Origin: Bradyrhizobium sp.
Lineage (GTDB): Bacteria > Pseudomonadota > Alphaproteobacteria > Rhizobiales > Xanthobacteraceae
Length of the DNA stretch: 64,000 nucleotides
Direction of reading: 5' to 3'
NCBI RefSeq assembly: GCF_027451485.1
Contig: NZ_DAIDJE010000097.1
Span: 1 to 64,000 of the forward strand
Under the pieces are notes generated by a model. It did not search any database and was not told the origin of the DNA. It saw only the letters and a list, made by a program, of their open reading frames with translations. Both the position numbers and the translations under genes were made by a program. Positions 51,220-60,990 of the stretch are shown one piece after another (the stretch's first letter is position 1; the number at the start of each line of letters is the position of its first letter).

Positions 51220-51957
51220 ATGACGCTGATCGATCTCGCCAATCCCACCCGGTTCCTTGCCTTGACGGCGCGTCTTCTGCCGTGGCTGGTGGTCGCGACC
51301 GGGATCCTGCTTGCGGTCGGTCTTTACCAGTCGGCGACGGCGCCCGACGACTATCAGCAGGGCGCCACCGTGAAGATCATGTTCATTCACGTTCCCAACG
51401 CCTGGCTGTCGATGTTCGTCTGGGCGGTCATGAGTCTGGCCGCGCTTGGCACACTGGTGTGGCGTCACCCGCTCGCCGATGTTGCAGCAAAGGCCGCCGC
51501 GCCGATCGGTGCCGCGTTTACCTTCCTCGCGCTGGTGACGGGCTCGCTTTGGGGCCGGCCGATGTGGGGGACCTACTGGGAGTGGGACGCCCGGCTGACA
51601 TCCGTGTTGATCCTGTTCCTGATGTATCTCGGCCTGATCGCGCTGTGGCGCGCCGTCGAGGATCCCTCGCGCGCCGCACGCGCCGCTGCGGTGCTGACGC
51701 TGGTCGGCGCCCTCAATCTGCCAATCATCAAGTTTTCTGTCGACTGGTGGAACACGCTGCATCAGCCGGCTTCGGTGATGCGAATGGGCGGACCGACGCT
51801 GGACCGCGCGTTCCTGATTCCGCTTCTGGTTATGGCGCTGGCGTTTTCGCTGTTGTTCGTCACCTTACACCTGGCGGCGATGCGCAATGAAATCCTGCGC
51901 CGCCGCGTCCGAGCGATGCAGATGCTTCAGGCGCAAGCCGGCAAGCCGCGGGCGTGA
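51220..51957 (+). CDS. ccmC: Heme exporter protein CcmC
   Basis: CcmC presents heme to CcmE in the periplasm. The 245-residue protein has six membrane helices and the tryptophan-rich WWD-like segment [21 protein letters not shown]. The flanking heme ligands are the His in [14 protein letters not shown] and the His in [10 protein letters not shown]. The core fold and these residues are intact. It lies 70 bases after ccmB and 4 bases before ccmD. Confidence 0.97.
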   Translation: MTLIDLANPTRFLALTARLLPWLVVATGILLAVGLYQSATAPDDYQQGATVKIMFIHVPNAWLSMFVWAVMSLAALGTLVWRHPLADVAAKAAAPIGAAFTFLALVTGSLWGRPMWGTYWEWDARLTSVLILFLMYLGLIALWRAVEDPSRAARAAAVLTLVGALNLPIIKFSVDWWNTLHQPASVMRMGGPTLDRAFLIPLLVMALAFSLLFVTLHLAAMRNEILRRRVRAMQMLQAQAGKPRA

Positions 51958-51961
51958 GGCG

Positions 51962-52126
51962 ATGTCGCTTGGACCCTATACAACCTTTATCGTGGCCTCC
52001 TATCTGGCGGTCCTGATTGTGGTCGTGTTGCTGATCGCCTGGATTGCGATCGATTATCGCCGCCAGAAGCAGCGCTTGAGCGACCTTGAATCCAAAGGTT
52101 TGGTCCGCCGCTCCGGACGCAAATGA
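51962..52126 (+). CDS. ccmD: Heme exporter protein CcmD
   Basis: CcmD is a small membrane protein needed to release holo-CcmE from CcmABC. The 54-residue protein has one membrane helix (about 8-30, [21 protein letters not shown]) followed by the typical basic segment [21 protein letters not shown]. Gene order and size support the call. The start at 51962 follows the ccmC stop by 4 bases. An in-frame extension into ccmC is unlikely. Its stop overlaps the ccmG start (ATGA). Confidence 0.93.
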   Translation: MSLGPYTTFIVASYLAVLIVVVLLIAWIAIDYRRQKQRLSDLESKGLVRRSGRK

Positions 52127-52734
52127 CGGACAAAGGCATGAGCACGCCCACAACCTCCAACGACGCTCCGCGAAGCTCGCGCTGGCTGATGGCGCTGCCG
52201 CTCGTCGTCTTTGCGGCACTTGCCGCAATCTTCTGGTTCCGGCTCGGCGATGGTGATCCGTCGCGCCTTCCGTCAGCATTGATCGGTCATCCCGCGCCAC
52301 AAACCCGGCTGCCACCGCTGGAGGGGCTTGCCAATGGCGGCGCACCGGTCCCCGGCCTCGATCCGTCCGTTTTCAAGGGCAAGGTCAGCCTCGTCAATGT
52401 CTGGGCTTCATGGTGCGTGCCGTGTCACGACGAAGCGCCGCTCCTGACCGAACTCGGCCACGACAAGCGGCTGCAAGTCGTCGGCATCAACTACAAAGAC
52501 TCGGCCGAGAACGCCCGGCGCTTTCTCGGCCGCTACGGCAATCCGTTCGGCGTTGTCGGCGTCGATGCCAATGGCCGCGCCTCGATCGAATGGGGCGTTT
52601 ATGGCGTCCCCGAAACCTTCATCGTGGGGCGCGAAGGCACCATCCTTTACAAGCTCGTCGGCCCGGTAACGCCGGACAACATCAATACGACGCTGCGGGC
52701 CGAGATTGACAAGGCGCTGAAGGCGGGCTCCTGA
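52123..52734 (+). CDS. ccmG: Thiol:disulfide interchange protein CcmG/DsbE
   Basis: CcmG keeps apocytochrome c cysteines reduced in the periplasm for heme attachment. The 203-residue protein has a membrane anchor (about 21-39) and a thioredoxin domain with the active-site WCVPC (Cys98 and Cys101) in [16 protein letters not shown]. It also has [22 protein letters not shown] and the cis-Pro region YGVPETFIV. It ends the ccmABCDG operon. ccmE, ccmF and ccmH are not in this window. It converges on the cNMP-binding gene with 11 bases between. Confidence 0.96.
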   Translation: MTDKGMSTPTTSNDAPRSSRWLMALPLVVFAALAAIFWFRLGDGDPSRLPSALIGHPAPQTRLPPLEGLANGGAPVPGLDPSVFKGKVSLVNVWASWCVPCHDEAPLLTELGHDKRLQVVGINYKDSAENARRFLGRYGNPFGVVGVDANGRASIEWGVYGVPETFIVGREGTILYKLVGPVTPDNINTTLRAEIDKALKAGS

Positions 52735-52745
52735 ATTGATCGAGC

Positions 52746-53360
52746 TTAGCCTGGCTGGCCGTGCTGCGCTTCCATTGACAGGTTATGGAACAGCCGCTTG
52801 CTCACGAGATGCAGGAAATAAAAACTGAATTTGGGATCCTGCAAACAGAGCTGCTTGACCTGATCGTAGGTGATCCGCAGCAGTTCACCGCTTGCCAAAC
52901 ACTCCACGGTCGCCGTCCGCGCCTGACCGGAATTAAGCAACCCGAGTTCGCCGAACACGTCGCCGGTTTGGAGGTCGACGTTTCGCTCTTTGACGCGAAA
53001 GCGGCCCGAAACGATGAAAAACATTTCATCCGCGGACTCCCCGCGGCGGAAGACAGTCTCGCCGACAGCGATTGCCTTCGTCGAACTGAACGGTTTGACC
53101 CAGTTCAGGTTCACATCGCCCTTCGTTGCATCCTCGATCTGTTTGATCAGCCGCAGCATCTGCCGCAGTCGCACGACGTTGAGCGGCAGCAGGACGAGGT
53201 GCAGAATCAAGACCGGATAGGCGTCGACGGCATAGCCGTAACCGATGAAAAGGAAATTGCTGACGATGCCGGCGACCCGAAGCGGCACCATGGTTTTCAT
53301 ATAGAACGTGACGAAAACGCAAGCGGCGGCCGCGTAACCGAGAAATTCGGCATGACTCAT
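52746..53360 (-). CDS. Membrane protein with cyclic nucleotide-binding domain
   Basis: The 204-residue protein has an N-terminal hydrophobic region of about three helices (residues 5-65, including VTFYMKTMVPLRVAGIVSNF and AYPVLILHLVLLPLNVVRL). A soluble cyclic nucleotide-binding domain follows, with GETVFRRGESADEMFFIVSGRFRV and the phosphate-binding cassette region GDVFGELGLLNSGQARTATVECL. No helix-turn-helix or pore segment is present, so it is neither a Crp-type regulator nor a clear channel. It may sense cAMP or cGMP at the membrane, or have lost ligand binding. The start at 53360 is chosen over a 24-codon extension. Confidence 0.82.
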   Translation of the reverse strand: MSHAEFLGYAAAACVFVTFYMKTMVPLRVAGIVSNFLFIGYGYAVDAYPVLILHLVLLPLNVVRLRQMLRLIKQIEDATKGDVNLNWVKPFSSTKAIAVGETVFRRGESADEMFFIVSGRFRVKERNVDLQTGDVFGELGLLNSGQARTATVECLASGELLRITYDQVKQLCLQDPKFSFYFLHLVSKRLFHNLSMEAQHGQPG

Positions 53361-53525
53361 GGCTAGCCTCCCTGGGCAGCCCATTAATAATTGAAATCGG
53401 GGCGAGCTTGCCGGGGATTTTCGAAAATGCAAGTCGAGAGGGTCGGCTTGAACGAACGGCAGAGGTCTGGACCGGCCAATGCGCTCGCGCTGCAGCGGAC
53501 GCCTGGTTTTACGCGCGCCCTTAGG

Positions 53526-54134
53526 TCAGCGCGCATTCTTTCTGACATCGCCTTCCGCCGCATCGCTCGCTTGCAGCGAAACCGGGTCGAGGTGATGGCG
53601 CTTGATCAGCGGCATCTGGGTGATCGCGAACGCCATGGTCAGCGGGATCACGCCAAACGCTTTGAAGCCGACCCAGAAATCGGTGCTCTGCGTGCGCCAG
53701 ATGATTTCGTTCAGGATCGCCATGGCGAAAAAGAACAGAGCCCAGCGCAGCGTCAGAATTCGCCAGCCCTGAGGCGTGAGGTTGAAAACCTGGTCGAACA
53801 GGACGGCAATGAAGGAGCGGCCGAACAAAAGGCCGCCGCCGAGAACGAGTGCGAACAGCCCGTAGATAATGGTCGGCTTGACCTTGATGAAGGTCTCGTC
53901 GTGCAGAACGAGCGTCAGCGTGCCGAACACGAGCACGACGACGCCGGTGACCAACGCCATCAGCGGCACATGCCGCGTCACGACATAGGAAGCCGCCATC
54001 GCTGCGACGATGGCCACCATGAACGCGCCGGTCGCGACGAACAGGTGGAACTTGGCGTTCGCGCCGAAGAACACGAGCAGCGGCCCCAGCTCGGTAGCGA
54101 GCTTGAACAGCGGATGCGGCTGGGTCTTGTCCAT
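53526..54134 (-). CDS. yciB: Septation protein A (YciB/IspZ family)
   Basis: The 202-residue membrane protein has the YciB layout of about six helices. It opens [24 protein letters not shown] and contains [22 protein letters not shown], the polar [27 protein letters not shown] segment and [25 protein letters not shown]. YciB family members are linked to septation and envelope integrity. It lies 9 bases after ftsY on the same strand, so the two are probably co-transcribed. Confidence 0.95.
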   Translation of the reverse strand: MDKTQPHPLFKLATELGPLLVFFGANAKFHLFVATGAFMVAIVAAMAASYVVTRHVPLMALVTGVVVLVFGTLTLVLHDETFIKVKPTIIYGLFALVLGGGLLFGRSFIAVLFDQVFNLTPQGWRILTLRWALFFFAMAILNEIIWRTQSTDFWVGFKAFGVIPLTMAFAITQMPLIKRHHLDPVSLQASDAAEGDVRKNAR

Positions 54135-54143
54135 TGCTAAAGC

Positions 54144-55082
54144 CTATACCTCAATTCCCGCGATCGCCTTCGCAAAGTCGTGAGCTGTGAACGGCGCAAG
54201 ATCGTCGATTCCCTCGCCGACCCCGATGAAGTGCACGGGCAGCTTGTATTTCTCCGAAAGCGCCACGAGGATTCCACCCCGCGCGGTGCCATCGAGCTTG
54301 GTCATCACGAGGCCGGTAACGCCAGCGGTACGATGAAAGGCGTCGACTTGCGAGAGCGCGTTTTGTCCCACCGTCGCGTCCAGCACCAGCAGAACGGCAT
54401 GCGGTGCGGTGTCGTCAACTTTCCGGATCACGCGAACCACCTTTTCGAGCTCGTTCATCAGCTCCGCTTTGTTTTGCAGCCGCCCGGCCGTATCGATCAG
54501 GAGCACGTCGCGCTTTTCGTCGCGGGCCGCCGAGAGCGCATTAAAGGCAAGGCTCGCCGAGTCCGAGCCTTGTGCCCCGGCAATCACAGGCGACTTCGTC
54601 CGTTCGCCCCAAACCTTCAGCTGTTCGATCGCGGCGGCGCGGAATGTATCGCCGGCGGCGAGCATCACCTTCCGGCCTTCGGCGGAAAATTTCGCAGCCA
54701 GCTTGCCGATGGTGGTGGTCTTGCCGGAACCGTTGACCCCGACGACGAGAACGACAAACGGCTTCTTTGCCGCCTCGATGATGAGGGGTTTCGCCACCGG
54801 CGCAAGCACCTTTTCGACCTCGGTTGCGACCACCGCTTTGACCTCGTCGGCCGAGATCGACTTGTCGTAGCGGCCATGGCCGACGGCCTGCGAGATTCGT
54901 GCCGCCACTTCGGTTCCGAGATCGGCACGGAGCAGCACATCCTCGATATCCTCGAGCATTGCGCGGTCGAGCTTGCGCTTGGTCACGAGATCGGCAACGG
55001 CCGTGCCGAGCGAACTCGAGGTCCGCTTCAATCCGCTGGATAGCCGGCGCCACCAGCTCTGTTTCGGTGCTTCCTCATTCAT
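54144..55082 (-). CDS. ftsY: Signal recognition particle receptor FtsY
   Basis: FtsY is the membrane receptor for ribosome-nascent chain complexes bound by SRP. The 312-residue protein starts MNEEAPKQSWWRRL and has the N domain (20-100) with LEDIEDVLLRADLG. The G domain follows: GVNGSGKTTT at 115-124, AAGDTFRAAAIEQL, DTAGRLQNKAELM and MTKLDGTARGG. The long acidic A domain of the E. coli protein is missing, leaving only a short N-terminus, as in many alphaproteobacteria. A 106-codon in-frame extension is rejected because it reads through the divergent pseudouridine synthase gene. It precedes yciB. Confidence 0.96.
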   Translation of the reverse strand: MNEEAPKQSWWRRLSSGLKRTSSSLGTAVADLVTKRKLDRAMLEDIEDVLLRADLGTEVAARISQAVGHGRYDKSISADEVKAVVATEVEKVLAPVAKPLIIEAAKKPFVVLVVGVNGSGKTTTIGKLAAKFSAEGRKVMLAAGDTFRAAAIEQLKVWGERTKSPVIAGAQGSDSASLAFNALSAARDEKRDVLLIDTAGRLQNKAELMNELEKVVRVIRKVDDTAPHAVLLVLDATVGQNALSQVDAFHRTAGVTGLVMTKLDGTARGGILVALSEKYKLPVHFIGVGEGIDDLAPFTAHDFAKAIAGIEV

Positions 55083-55109
55083 GGCGGGGTGTGTTAGCCC
55101 TTTCAAGCG

Positions 55110-55829
55110 ATGAGTGAAAGTCTTGATCGGACCGAAGTTCCTGTACTGACCGCGGAGGAAATCCTCTCCCGCGTGCTCCATCGCGACGGCTTGATGCTGG
55201 TGATCGACAAGCCGGCAGGCCTGCCGGTTCACCGCGGACCGAAGGGCGGTCCCAACCTGGAAGCCTCCTTCGATGCGCTCAGGTTCGGCCTGCCGCGGCC
55301 GCCGGTGCTGGCGCATCGGCTGGACAAGGACACTTCCGGCTGCCTGGTGCTCGGACGCCATCGCAAGGCCACCGCCTCGCTCGGGCTGTTGTTCAAGCAC
55401 GGCAGGATTTCAAAGACCTACTGGGCCGTCGTCGAAGGAGGTCCGCCCGTCGAAGAAGGCACCATCGACATGCCGCTTGGCCGGCTCAATCCTGAGCGCG
55501 GCTGGTGGCAGAAGGTCGATCCCGACGGACAACCGGCGATCACGAATTGGAAAGTAATGGGTCGCGGCGACGGCCTGACCTGGTTGGCGCTTGAGCCGGT
55601 CACCGGCCGCACCCATCAATTACGCGTGCATGCCTCGGCTCAGGGCTGGCCGATCGTCGGCGACAACATCTATGGCAACGGACCGCGGTTCGGCGAGCCG
55701 CGCCTGCATCTGCATTCCCGCGAAATCGGCATCCCGATTTCGAAGAACAAGGAACCGGTGCGCGCGGTGGCGCCTGCGCCGGAACATATGCGCGAGCGTT
55801 TGCGCATCTGCGGATGGAAGGAGGAGTAG
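55110..55829 (+). CDS. RluA-family pseudouridine synthase
   Basis: The 239-residue enzyme converts uridine to pseudouridine in RNA. It shows LMLVIDKPAGLPVHRG, the active-site motif HRLDKDTSG at 69-77 with catalytic Asp72, KTYWAVVEG and GRTHQLRVH. There is no N-terminal S4 domain, so it is a short RluA-type protein. The target, tRNA or 23S rRNA, cannot be told from sequence. It is divergent from ftsY with 27 bases between starts. Confidence 0.92.
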   Translation: MSESLDRTEVPVLTAEEILSRVLHRDGLMLVIDKPAGLPVHRGPKGGPNLEASFDALRFGLPRPPVLAHRLDKDTSGCLVLGRHRKATASLGLLFKHGRISKTYWAVVEGGPPVEEGTIDMPLGRLNPERGWWQKVDPDGQPAITNWKVMGRGDGLTWLALEPVTGRTHQLRVHASAQGWPIVGDNIYGNGPRFGEPRLHLHSREIGIPISKNKEPVRAVAPAPEHMRERLRICGWKEE

Positions 55830-55907
55830 CGCCAAGCGCTGCCGCGCCGATGGGATGGTCCAAGGCGTACTGGATCACCCGGTCAAGGCGGGCGACAGCC
55901 GGCTGGG

Positions 55908-57179
55908 TTAGACGATTAACCTGGCACCATCGCTTCCTCTGATCGCGAATCGCCGTACTTCTCCGGGCATCTCACCGTGGACTGCAACCGGCAGAAAATG
56001 TTCGGTGCGGCCCTGGGTGGCGCTTTCGACCAGAACCTGGCGCGTCGCGCCGATTTCCGATTCAAGGCGCCGCCGCAGCGCGGCTTCGCCCGCGTCGCGC
56101 AACCGCCTGGCGCGCTCCTTGATCATGCGACTCTCGACCTGCGGCATGCGCGAGGCCGGCGTACCCGGCCGTGGCGAATACGGAAAGACATGCAGGAAGG
56201 TCAGGCGGCACGCATCAATGAGATCCATCGAGCGGGCGAACATCGCTTCGGTTTCGGTTGGAAAGCCGGCAATGATATCGGCGCCGAGCGCCATATCCGG
56301 CCGCAGCCGTTGCACCTCAGCGCAAAACTCGATCGCCTGCTGACGGGAGTGACGGCGCTTCATGCGCTTTAAGATCAAGTCGTCGCCGGACTGCAGCGAC
56401 AAATGCAGATGCGGCATTAGCCGTTCCTCCGTGGCGATGGCATCCAGGAGATCGCGGTCGACCTCAATGGAATCGACGGAAGAGATCCGCAGACGCTTCA
56501 GTTCCGGCACCTTGCGCAAGATTTGCTTCACCAACTGGCCGAGCTTGGGGGCTTCCGGCAGATCGGCGCCATAGCTTGTCAGGTCGACGCCGGTCAGCAC
56601 GATTTCGGGATGGCCCCGTTCGACCAGCGCACGAACCTGCGCCAGCGCCGCCTCCACCGGCACCGAGCGCGAATTGCCGCGGCCGAACGGGATGATACAG
56701 AAGGTGCAGCGGTGATCGCAGCCGTTCTGCACCTGCACGAAGACGCGCGGCTGCCCCTTCGGCAATACTTCCATGCGAGGGGGCGCGATCTGCCGAAGCG
56801 ACATGACGTCGCTGACTGCAATCTTGCGGCTCGCTGCAATATCCAGCGCAGCCGCTCCAAAAAGAGCCGTTCGCGCCCGCTGCCAGGCATCGGCCTGCAT
56901 CTTGTCGTCGTTGCCGAGCACCCGATCGACTTCCGGCATTCCGGCAAACATCTCGGCCTGCGTCTGTGCCGCGCAGCCGGTAACGACGATGCGCGCGAAT
57001 GGCCGCTCGCGCTTCAGCTTGCGAATCGACTGCCGCGCCTGCGCCACGGCCTCGTTGGTGACGGCGCAGCTATTGATGATGATGGTATCGGAAAGCCCGG
57101 CGCGCGCGGCTTCACTACGCATTACCTCAGACTCGAATGCGTTGAGGCGGCAGCCGAAGGTGACGACGTCGACGCTCAT
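55908..57179 (-). CDS. mtaB: tRNA t6A methylthiotransferase MtaB
   Basis: MtaB adds a methylthio group to t6A37 of tRNAs that read ANN codons, using two iron-sulfur clusters. The 423-residue protein has the UPF0004 domain with cluster cysteines Cys10, Cys38 and Cys69. The radical SAM motif C-x3-C-x2-C is at 154-161 (CDHRCTFC), followed by [21 protein letters not shown] and a C-terminal TRAM-like end. It is MtaB-type rather than MiaB-type by the [10 protein letters not shown] start and LQSG region. Its start overlaps the dapF stop by ATGA. Confidence 0.94.
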   Translation of the reverse strand: MSVDVVTFGCRLNAFESEVMRSEAARAGLSDTIIINSCAVTNEAVAQARQSIRKLKRERPFARIVVTGCAAQTQAEMFAGMPEVDRVLGNDDKMQADAWQRARTALFGAAALDIAASRKIAVSDVMSLRQIAPPRMEVLPKGQPRVFVQVQNGCDHRCTFCIIPFGRGNSRSVPVEAALAQVRALVERGHPEIVLTGVDLTSYGADLPEAPKLGQLVKQILRKVPELKRLRISSVDSIEVDRDLLDAIATEERLMPHLHLSLQSGDDLILKRMKRRHSRQQAIEFCAEVQRLRPDMALGADIIAGFPTETEAMFARSMDLIDACRLTFLHVFPYSPRPGTPASRMPQVESRMIKERARRLRDAGEAALRRRLESEIGATRQVLVESATQGRTEHFLPVAVHGEMPGEVRRFAIRGSDGARLIV

Positions 57180-58048
57180 GCGACCGAGGCAAACAGCGCC
57201 GGGTCGAAATGCCCCTCATATTCGAAGACCGCGGGACCGGTCATCAACACATGATCGTCGCGATCGCGCCATTCGATGGTGAGATCGCCGCCCGGAAGTG
57301 TGATGCGAACCGTGCGATTGGCGCGCTTCAGCCGCGCAGCCGCAACCGCCGTCGCACACGCCGCCGACCCGCAGGCCTTGGTCAGTCCCGCGCCCCGCTC
57401 CCAGGTGCGGATCGTGATGTGGTCGCGATCAACGATGTGAGCCAGCGTGATGTTGGCGCGCTCGGGAAAGATCGGATGATTTTCCAGCAGTGGGCCGAAA
57501 CGGCCGAGATCATAGGCCTGCACGTCGTCGACCCAGAAGATCGCATGCGGATTGCCCATGCTGACGACCGAGGGGGTGTGCAGGATCGGAGCGTCGATCG
57601 GCCCTATTTGCAGTTCGATGCCGCGCGTATCACGAAATTCTTCGGCGAGCGGGATATCCTGCCAGCCGAACTTCGGCACGCCCATATCGACGGTATAGAG
57701 ATCGGCGGCCGGCCCCTGCCAGCAATTCAACAGGCCGGCGCTGGTCTCAAATGTGGCGGCTTGCTGGCCGGAAGCCTCGAACACCCGACGCGCCACGCAG
57801 CGCATGCCGTTGCCACAGGCGCCAGCCTCCGAACCGTCGTTGTTGTAGATGCGGATGAAGGCCTCGGTGCCCGACAGGCGCGGTGGCTGAAGCACCATCA
57901 GCTGATCGTAGTGGACCCCCTTTGGCGAAGCGACCGCACGTGCATCATCGGCCGTGACAGGACCCGGCCGGTCGCGCAGATCGACGACAACGATTTCGTT
58001 GCCGATCCCGTTCATCTTGGCAAAGCCGTGGTTGGCGAGCGCGCTCAT
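57176..58048 (-). CDS. dapF: Diaminopimelate epimerase
   Basis: DapF converts LL- to meso-diaminopimelate for lysine and peptidoglycan. The 290-residue protein has [15 protein letters not shown], the first catalytic Cys78 in [11 protein letters not shown] and the second Cys in [17 protein letters not shown]. Between them is [14 protein letters not shown]. All key residues are present. It overlaps mtaB by 4 bases, so the two form an operon; dapF-mtaB-ftsY order is common in this group. Confidence 0.98.
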   Translation of the reverse strand: MSALANHGFAKMNGIGNEIVVVDLRDRPGPVTADDARAVASPKGVHYDQLMVLQPPRLSGTEAFIRIYNNDGSEAGACGNGMRCVARRVFEASGQQAATFETSAGLLNCWQGPAADLYTVDMGVPKFGWQDIPLAEEFRDTRGIELQIGPIDAPILHTPSVVSMGNPHAIFWVDDVQAYDLGRFGPLLENHPIFPERANITLAHIVDRDHITIRTWERGAGLTKACGSAACATAVAAARLKRANRTVRITLPGGDLTIEWRDRDDHVLMTGPAVFEYEGHFDPALFASVA

Positions 58049-58250
58049 CGATCCTTCCCGTCACGCCAGAGTTATATGGCGAACGAAGCCGAATAAGCTA
58101 GATGTGGGTTTATCTGTGTCCCTGCTCCCCGCCCGGCGGGGATGGGCATGAAATATCCGTAAATATCTATCATGAGACGAACGCCGCGCTCGCATGTTAG
58201 ACATCCGGGATTCGCGCGTGCGGGCCACGGAAGGCCATGGAGAAGACCCG

Positions 58251-58910
58251 ATGAACTACGCCAGCCCATGTCGTGTTGCCCTGTTCGCCCTGGTCCCGCT
58301 GGTTGCCGTCGCGCTCCAATCCGCCCATGCGCAGGCGCCAACGCCGGCTCCTTCCGTGAGCCCTGCCCCGCCGCCCGCCGAAAACAAATCCCCCGGGGAT
58401 TTGCCGACGACGACGACGCCCACCGCGCCGCCGGCCCCGGTGCAGAAGGCGGATCCCTTTGGCGAGCAGATCACGCTGACCCCGAAAACGGTCATTGCCA
58501 CGAAGGGCACCGCGAACTGGGACACCGCCTATGAAACCCTGGTTGCATCCTTGAAGACGCTTGCGGCTGCGCTCGAGAAGGCCGGAGACAAGCCGGCCGG
58601 CAACTCGATGATCGTCTACACCTCGACCGACGACACCGGCTTTACCTATCTGGCGGAGATACCGGTTGACCAGGAACCGAAGGACCTGCCGAAGGCAATC
58701 ACTGTTGCCAAATCACCTGAAGGCAAGGCGCTCAAATTCGTCCACCGCGGTTCATATGAGAACATGGACAACACGTACGAGGCCATCACGAACCACCTCG
58801 ACGACAAGAAGCTGGAAGCAAAAGACACCTTCATCGAGGAATATATCACCAATCCCCTGAAAACGCCGGACGACAAGCTGGTGATCAACGTCTACGTGCC
58901 GCTGAAGTGA
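58251..58910 (+). CDS. Exported GyrI-like (SOUL/effector-binding fold) protein
   Basis: The 219-residue protein has a signal peptide (LFALVPLVAVALQSAHAQ) and a Pro/Thr-rich linker (about 30-70). The C-terminal domain of about 130 residues resembles GyrI-like effector-binding proteins, with MIVYTSTDDTGFTYLAEIPV, GKALKFVHRGSYENMDNTYEAITNHL and FIEEYITNP. In cytoplasmic relatives this fold binds small ligands; here it would sit in the periplasm. GGAGAA precedes the start by about 7 bases. Its stop overlaps an in-frame GTG of the next gene, so the pair is probably translated together. Confidence 0.82.
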   Translation: MNYASPCRVALFALVPLVAVALQSAHAQAPTPAPSVSPAPPPAENKSPGDLPTTTTPTAPPAPVQKADPFGEQITLTPKTVIATKGTANWDTAYETLVASLKTLAAALEKAGDKPAGNSMIVYTSTDDTGFTYLAEIPVDQEPKDLPKAITVAKSPEGKALKFVHRGSYENMDNTYEAITNHLDDKKLEAKDTFIEEYITNPLKTPDDKLVINVYVPLK

Positions 58911-58912
58911 AC

Positions 58913-59629
58913 ATGATGACAAAGCGCACCGTCCTGTACGCTTTCGTCGTTGTGCTAGCCGCCGCGCCGCTCGCGGCGGGAGCCCAGACGACAACGCAAC
59001 CGTCGCCCGTGATATCCGTGACCGGCGAAGCCCGCATTTCGGTGCCGCCCGATATGGTCCAGATCGACACCGGGGTGACGTCGGACGGCAAGACTGCGCG
59101 CGAGGCGTCAGACGCCAACAATGCCACGATGGGCAAAGTGCTGCTGGCGCTGAAGGGAGCCGGCATCGAAGAGAAGGACTATCAGACCTCACGGCTGTCG
59201 TTGCAGCCGCAGTACACGGCGGCCAAATCCGGCTCACCGGCCACGATTTCCGGCTATCGCGCCAGCAACCGTGTGACGATCCGCCTGCACGACATCACCA
59301 AGGTTGCGAATATGATCGATACCGTGGTTACAGCGGGCGCCAACGAGATCGGCGGCATCAATTTCATGGTGTCGCAGGCCTCAAAGCTGCTCGACGGCGC
59401 GCGCGAGCAGGCGATTGCCGACGCGCGCCGCAAAGCGGAGATCTACGCCAAGGCCGCCGGCGTCGCGCTGGGCACGCCGGTCAGCATTTCCGAAGAGGGC
59501 GCCGCTCAGCCGCTGTTCCGCGCCAGGGTGATGGGTGGAATGGCGGCAGCCCCCGTGCCAATTGCCCAGGGGGAAGAGACGCTTTCGATCTCGGTTGGCG
59601 TGGTCTGGGCTATCAAGAAAGATCCGTAG
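58913..59629 (+). CDS. SIMPL/DUF541 domain periplasmic protein
   Basis: The 238-residue protein has a signal peptide (VLYAFVVVLAAAPLAAGAQ) and a SIMPL domain. Markers are ISVTGEARISVPPDMVQIDTGVTSDGKTAREA, NNATMGKVLLALKGAGIEEKDYQTSRLSLQPQY, the VTIRLHDITKVANMIDTVV region and AIADARRKAEIYAKAAGV. The family is related to oxidative stress protection proteins but its activity is unknown. ATG at 58913 is used; a GTG at 58907 that overlaps the preceding stop is also possible. Confidence 0.87.
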   Translation: MMTKRTVLYAFVVVLAAAPLAAGAQTTTQPSPVISVTGEARISVPPDMVQIDTGVTSDGKTAREASDANNATMGKVLLALKGAGIEEKDYQTSRLSLQPQYTAAKSGSPATISGYRASNRVTIRLHDITKVANMIDTVVTAGANEIGGINFMVSQASKLLDGAREQAIADARRKAEIYAKAAGVALGTPVSISEEGAAQPLFRARVMGGMAAAPVPIAQGEETLSISVGVVWAIKKDP

Positions 59630-59693
59630 CAACTTTGCACGTCCCGGACGCAGCGCCTCGTTAGAGGTGCGACGCACGAGGACTCTTCAAAAA

Positions 59694-60677
59694 CTAAATC
59701 TCCACCACTTGCCCCGGCTTGAGCGCCACAAAACGCTCGCGCGGAATGTTGGCCTGATCGAGCGCCTCGCCCAGCGCGATTGCGGGCGCGTCGATGGCTT
59801 CGTCGGTGAGCCGGAACGTGCCGTGATGATGGGCGAGTGCCTGCGTTGCGCCGCAGTCGGCGAGCGCCATCACCGCGTCAGAAGGATTCATGTGCTGGTC
59901 CTTCATGAACCAGCGCGGCTCATAGGCGCCGATCGGCAGCAGCGCCAGCCGCAACGGACCGTGCATTCGCCCCACCTCGCGGAAGTGTTTGCCCTCGCCA
60001 TAGCCGGAATCGCCGACGGCGTAGATTTTCCCGGCCGGCGTCTCGATGACAAAGCTCGCCCACAGGCATTGGTTACGATCGAACAGCCCGCGCGCCGACC
60101 AATGTCGCGTCGGCACCAGCGTGACGGCAACACCGTCGGCGAGTTCCACGCGCTGATGCCAGTCGAAGGCCTCGGCGCGAATGTCGGGATCGGCGCGCCT
60201 CATCGTGAGATCGTTGCCAAGCGGCGTGATCACGCGCGGCGAAAACCGCTTTGCCAGCCGGGACAGGGTCACGATGTCGAGATGATCGTAATGGCCGTGC
60301 GAAACCAGCACGGTATCGATATCAGGCAAGGCTTCGAAGGCGATGCCGGGATCGTTGCGACGCTTTGGACCCGCAAAGGCGAAGGGCGACACGCGTTTCG
60401 ACCAGACGGGATCAACGAGAATGTTCCGCCCCGCCGTCTGGATGAGCCAGCTCGCGTGGCCCACAAAGGACAGCCGCGCCTTGTTGCCATCTACCCGCGC
60501 CGGCGGGGTATCTGCATGCTGGCTGGGCACCCATTTCGGCCAGACCGCGCGCTTGCGGTTGCCGCCGAACTGCCAGCGCAGCACGTCGCGCAGCGCCTTT
60601 GGCGGCACGCCGTCGGGATCGAAGAAAACCCGGCCGTCGAAATGGTCCGACGGGGGCTTGTTACTGGAACCATGCAT
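59694..60677 (-). CDS. Metallo-beta-lactamase fold hydrolase (NAPE-PLD-like)
   Basis: The 327-residue protein has the di-metal motif HxHxDH in VSHGHYDHLD. It also has FVGHASWLIQTAGRNILVDPVWS, a further metal ligand in PTRHWSARGLFDRNQCLWASFVIE, the Asp in AVGDSGYGEGKHF and AHHHGTFRLT. The pattern matches NAPE-hydrolysing phospholipase D-like and UlaG-like hydrolases. A phosphodiester or phospholipid is a likely substrate class. It ends 64 bases from the convergent SIMPL gene. ATG at 60677 is used; a TTG at 60713 is in frame. Confidence 0.88.
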   Translation of the reverse strand: MHGSSNKPPSDHFDGRVFFDPDGVPPKALRDVLRWQFGGNRKRAVWPKWVPSQHADTPPARVDGNKARLSFVGHASWLIQTAGRNILVDPVWSKRVSPFAFAGPKRRNDPGIAFEALPDIDTVLVSHGHYDHLDIVTLSRLAKRFSPRVITPLGNDLTMRRADPDIRAEAFDWHQRVELADGVAVTLVPTRHWSARGLFDRNQCLWASFVIETPAGKIYAVGDSGYGEGKHFREVGRMHGPLRLALLPIGAYEPRWFMKDQHMNPSDAVMALADCGATQALAHHHGTFRLTDEAIDAPAIALGEALDQANIPRERFVALKPGQVVEI

Positions 60678-60990
60678 GAAGGGGATTGGCGGCAAAAACG
60701 GCTGTCCTTGCAAGAGGACTGCGAAACCTCCCGGTTCACGATACCGCCATCTGGAACTAGGACGTTTCTTGACTTTTCCGCCTCAAGGGCGTTTAACCCG
60801 CCGCAATTCATCGAAAAGAGTGTCCTTTTCGACCCGCCGACCGGTCCTGGAGACCGGAGGTCAACGCCCGACAGCGCGATGCGCCCTCGGGCGCAAAAGT
60901 GTTTGGAATCGCGTCATCCCGACATAGATGACGATCTGCTCCCTCGCCCACCCGTCGTGGGGAGAGGTAAAGAAAGAGAAGAGAATTTAA
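60678..60990. other. Noncoding gap upstream of ffh
   Basis: These 313 bases separate the hydrolase from ffh. One perfect hairpin, GCGCCC (60881-60886) with GGGCGC (60889-60894), is followed by four As on the plus strand. AGAGGTAAAGAAAGAGAAGAG just before ffh supplies a purine-rich ribosome-binding region. I see no further gene and no clear promoter. Confidence 0.4.
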
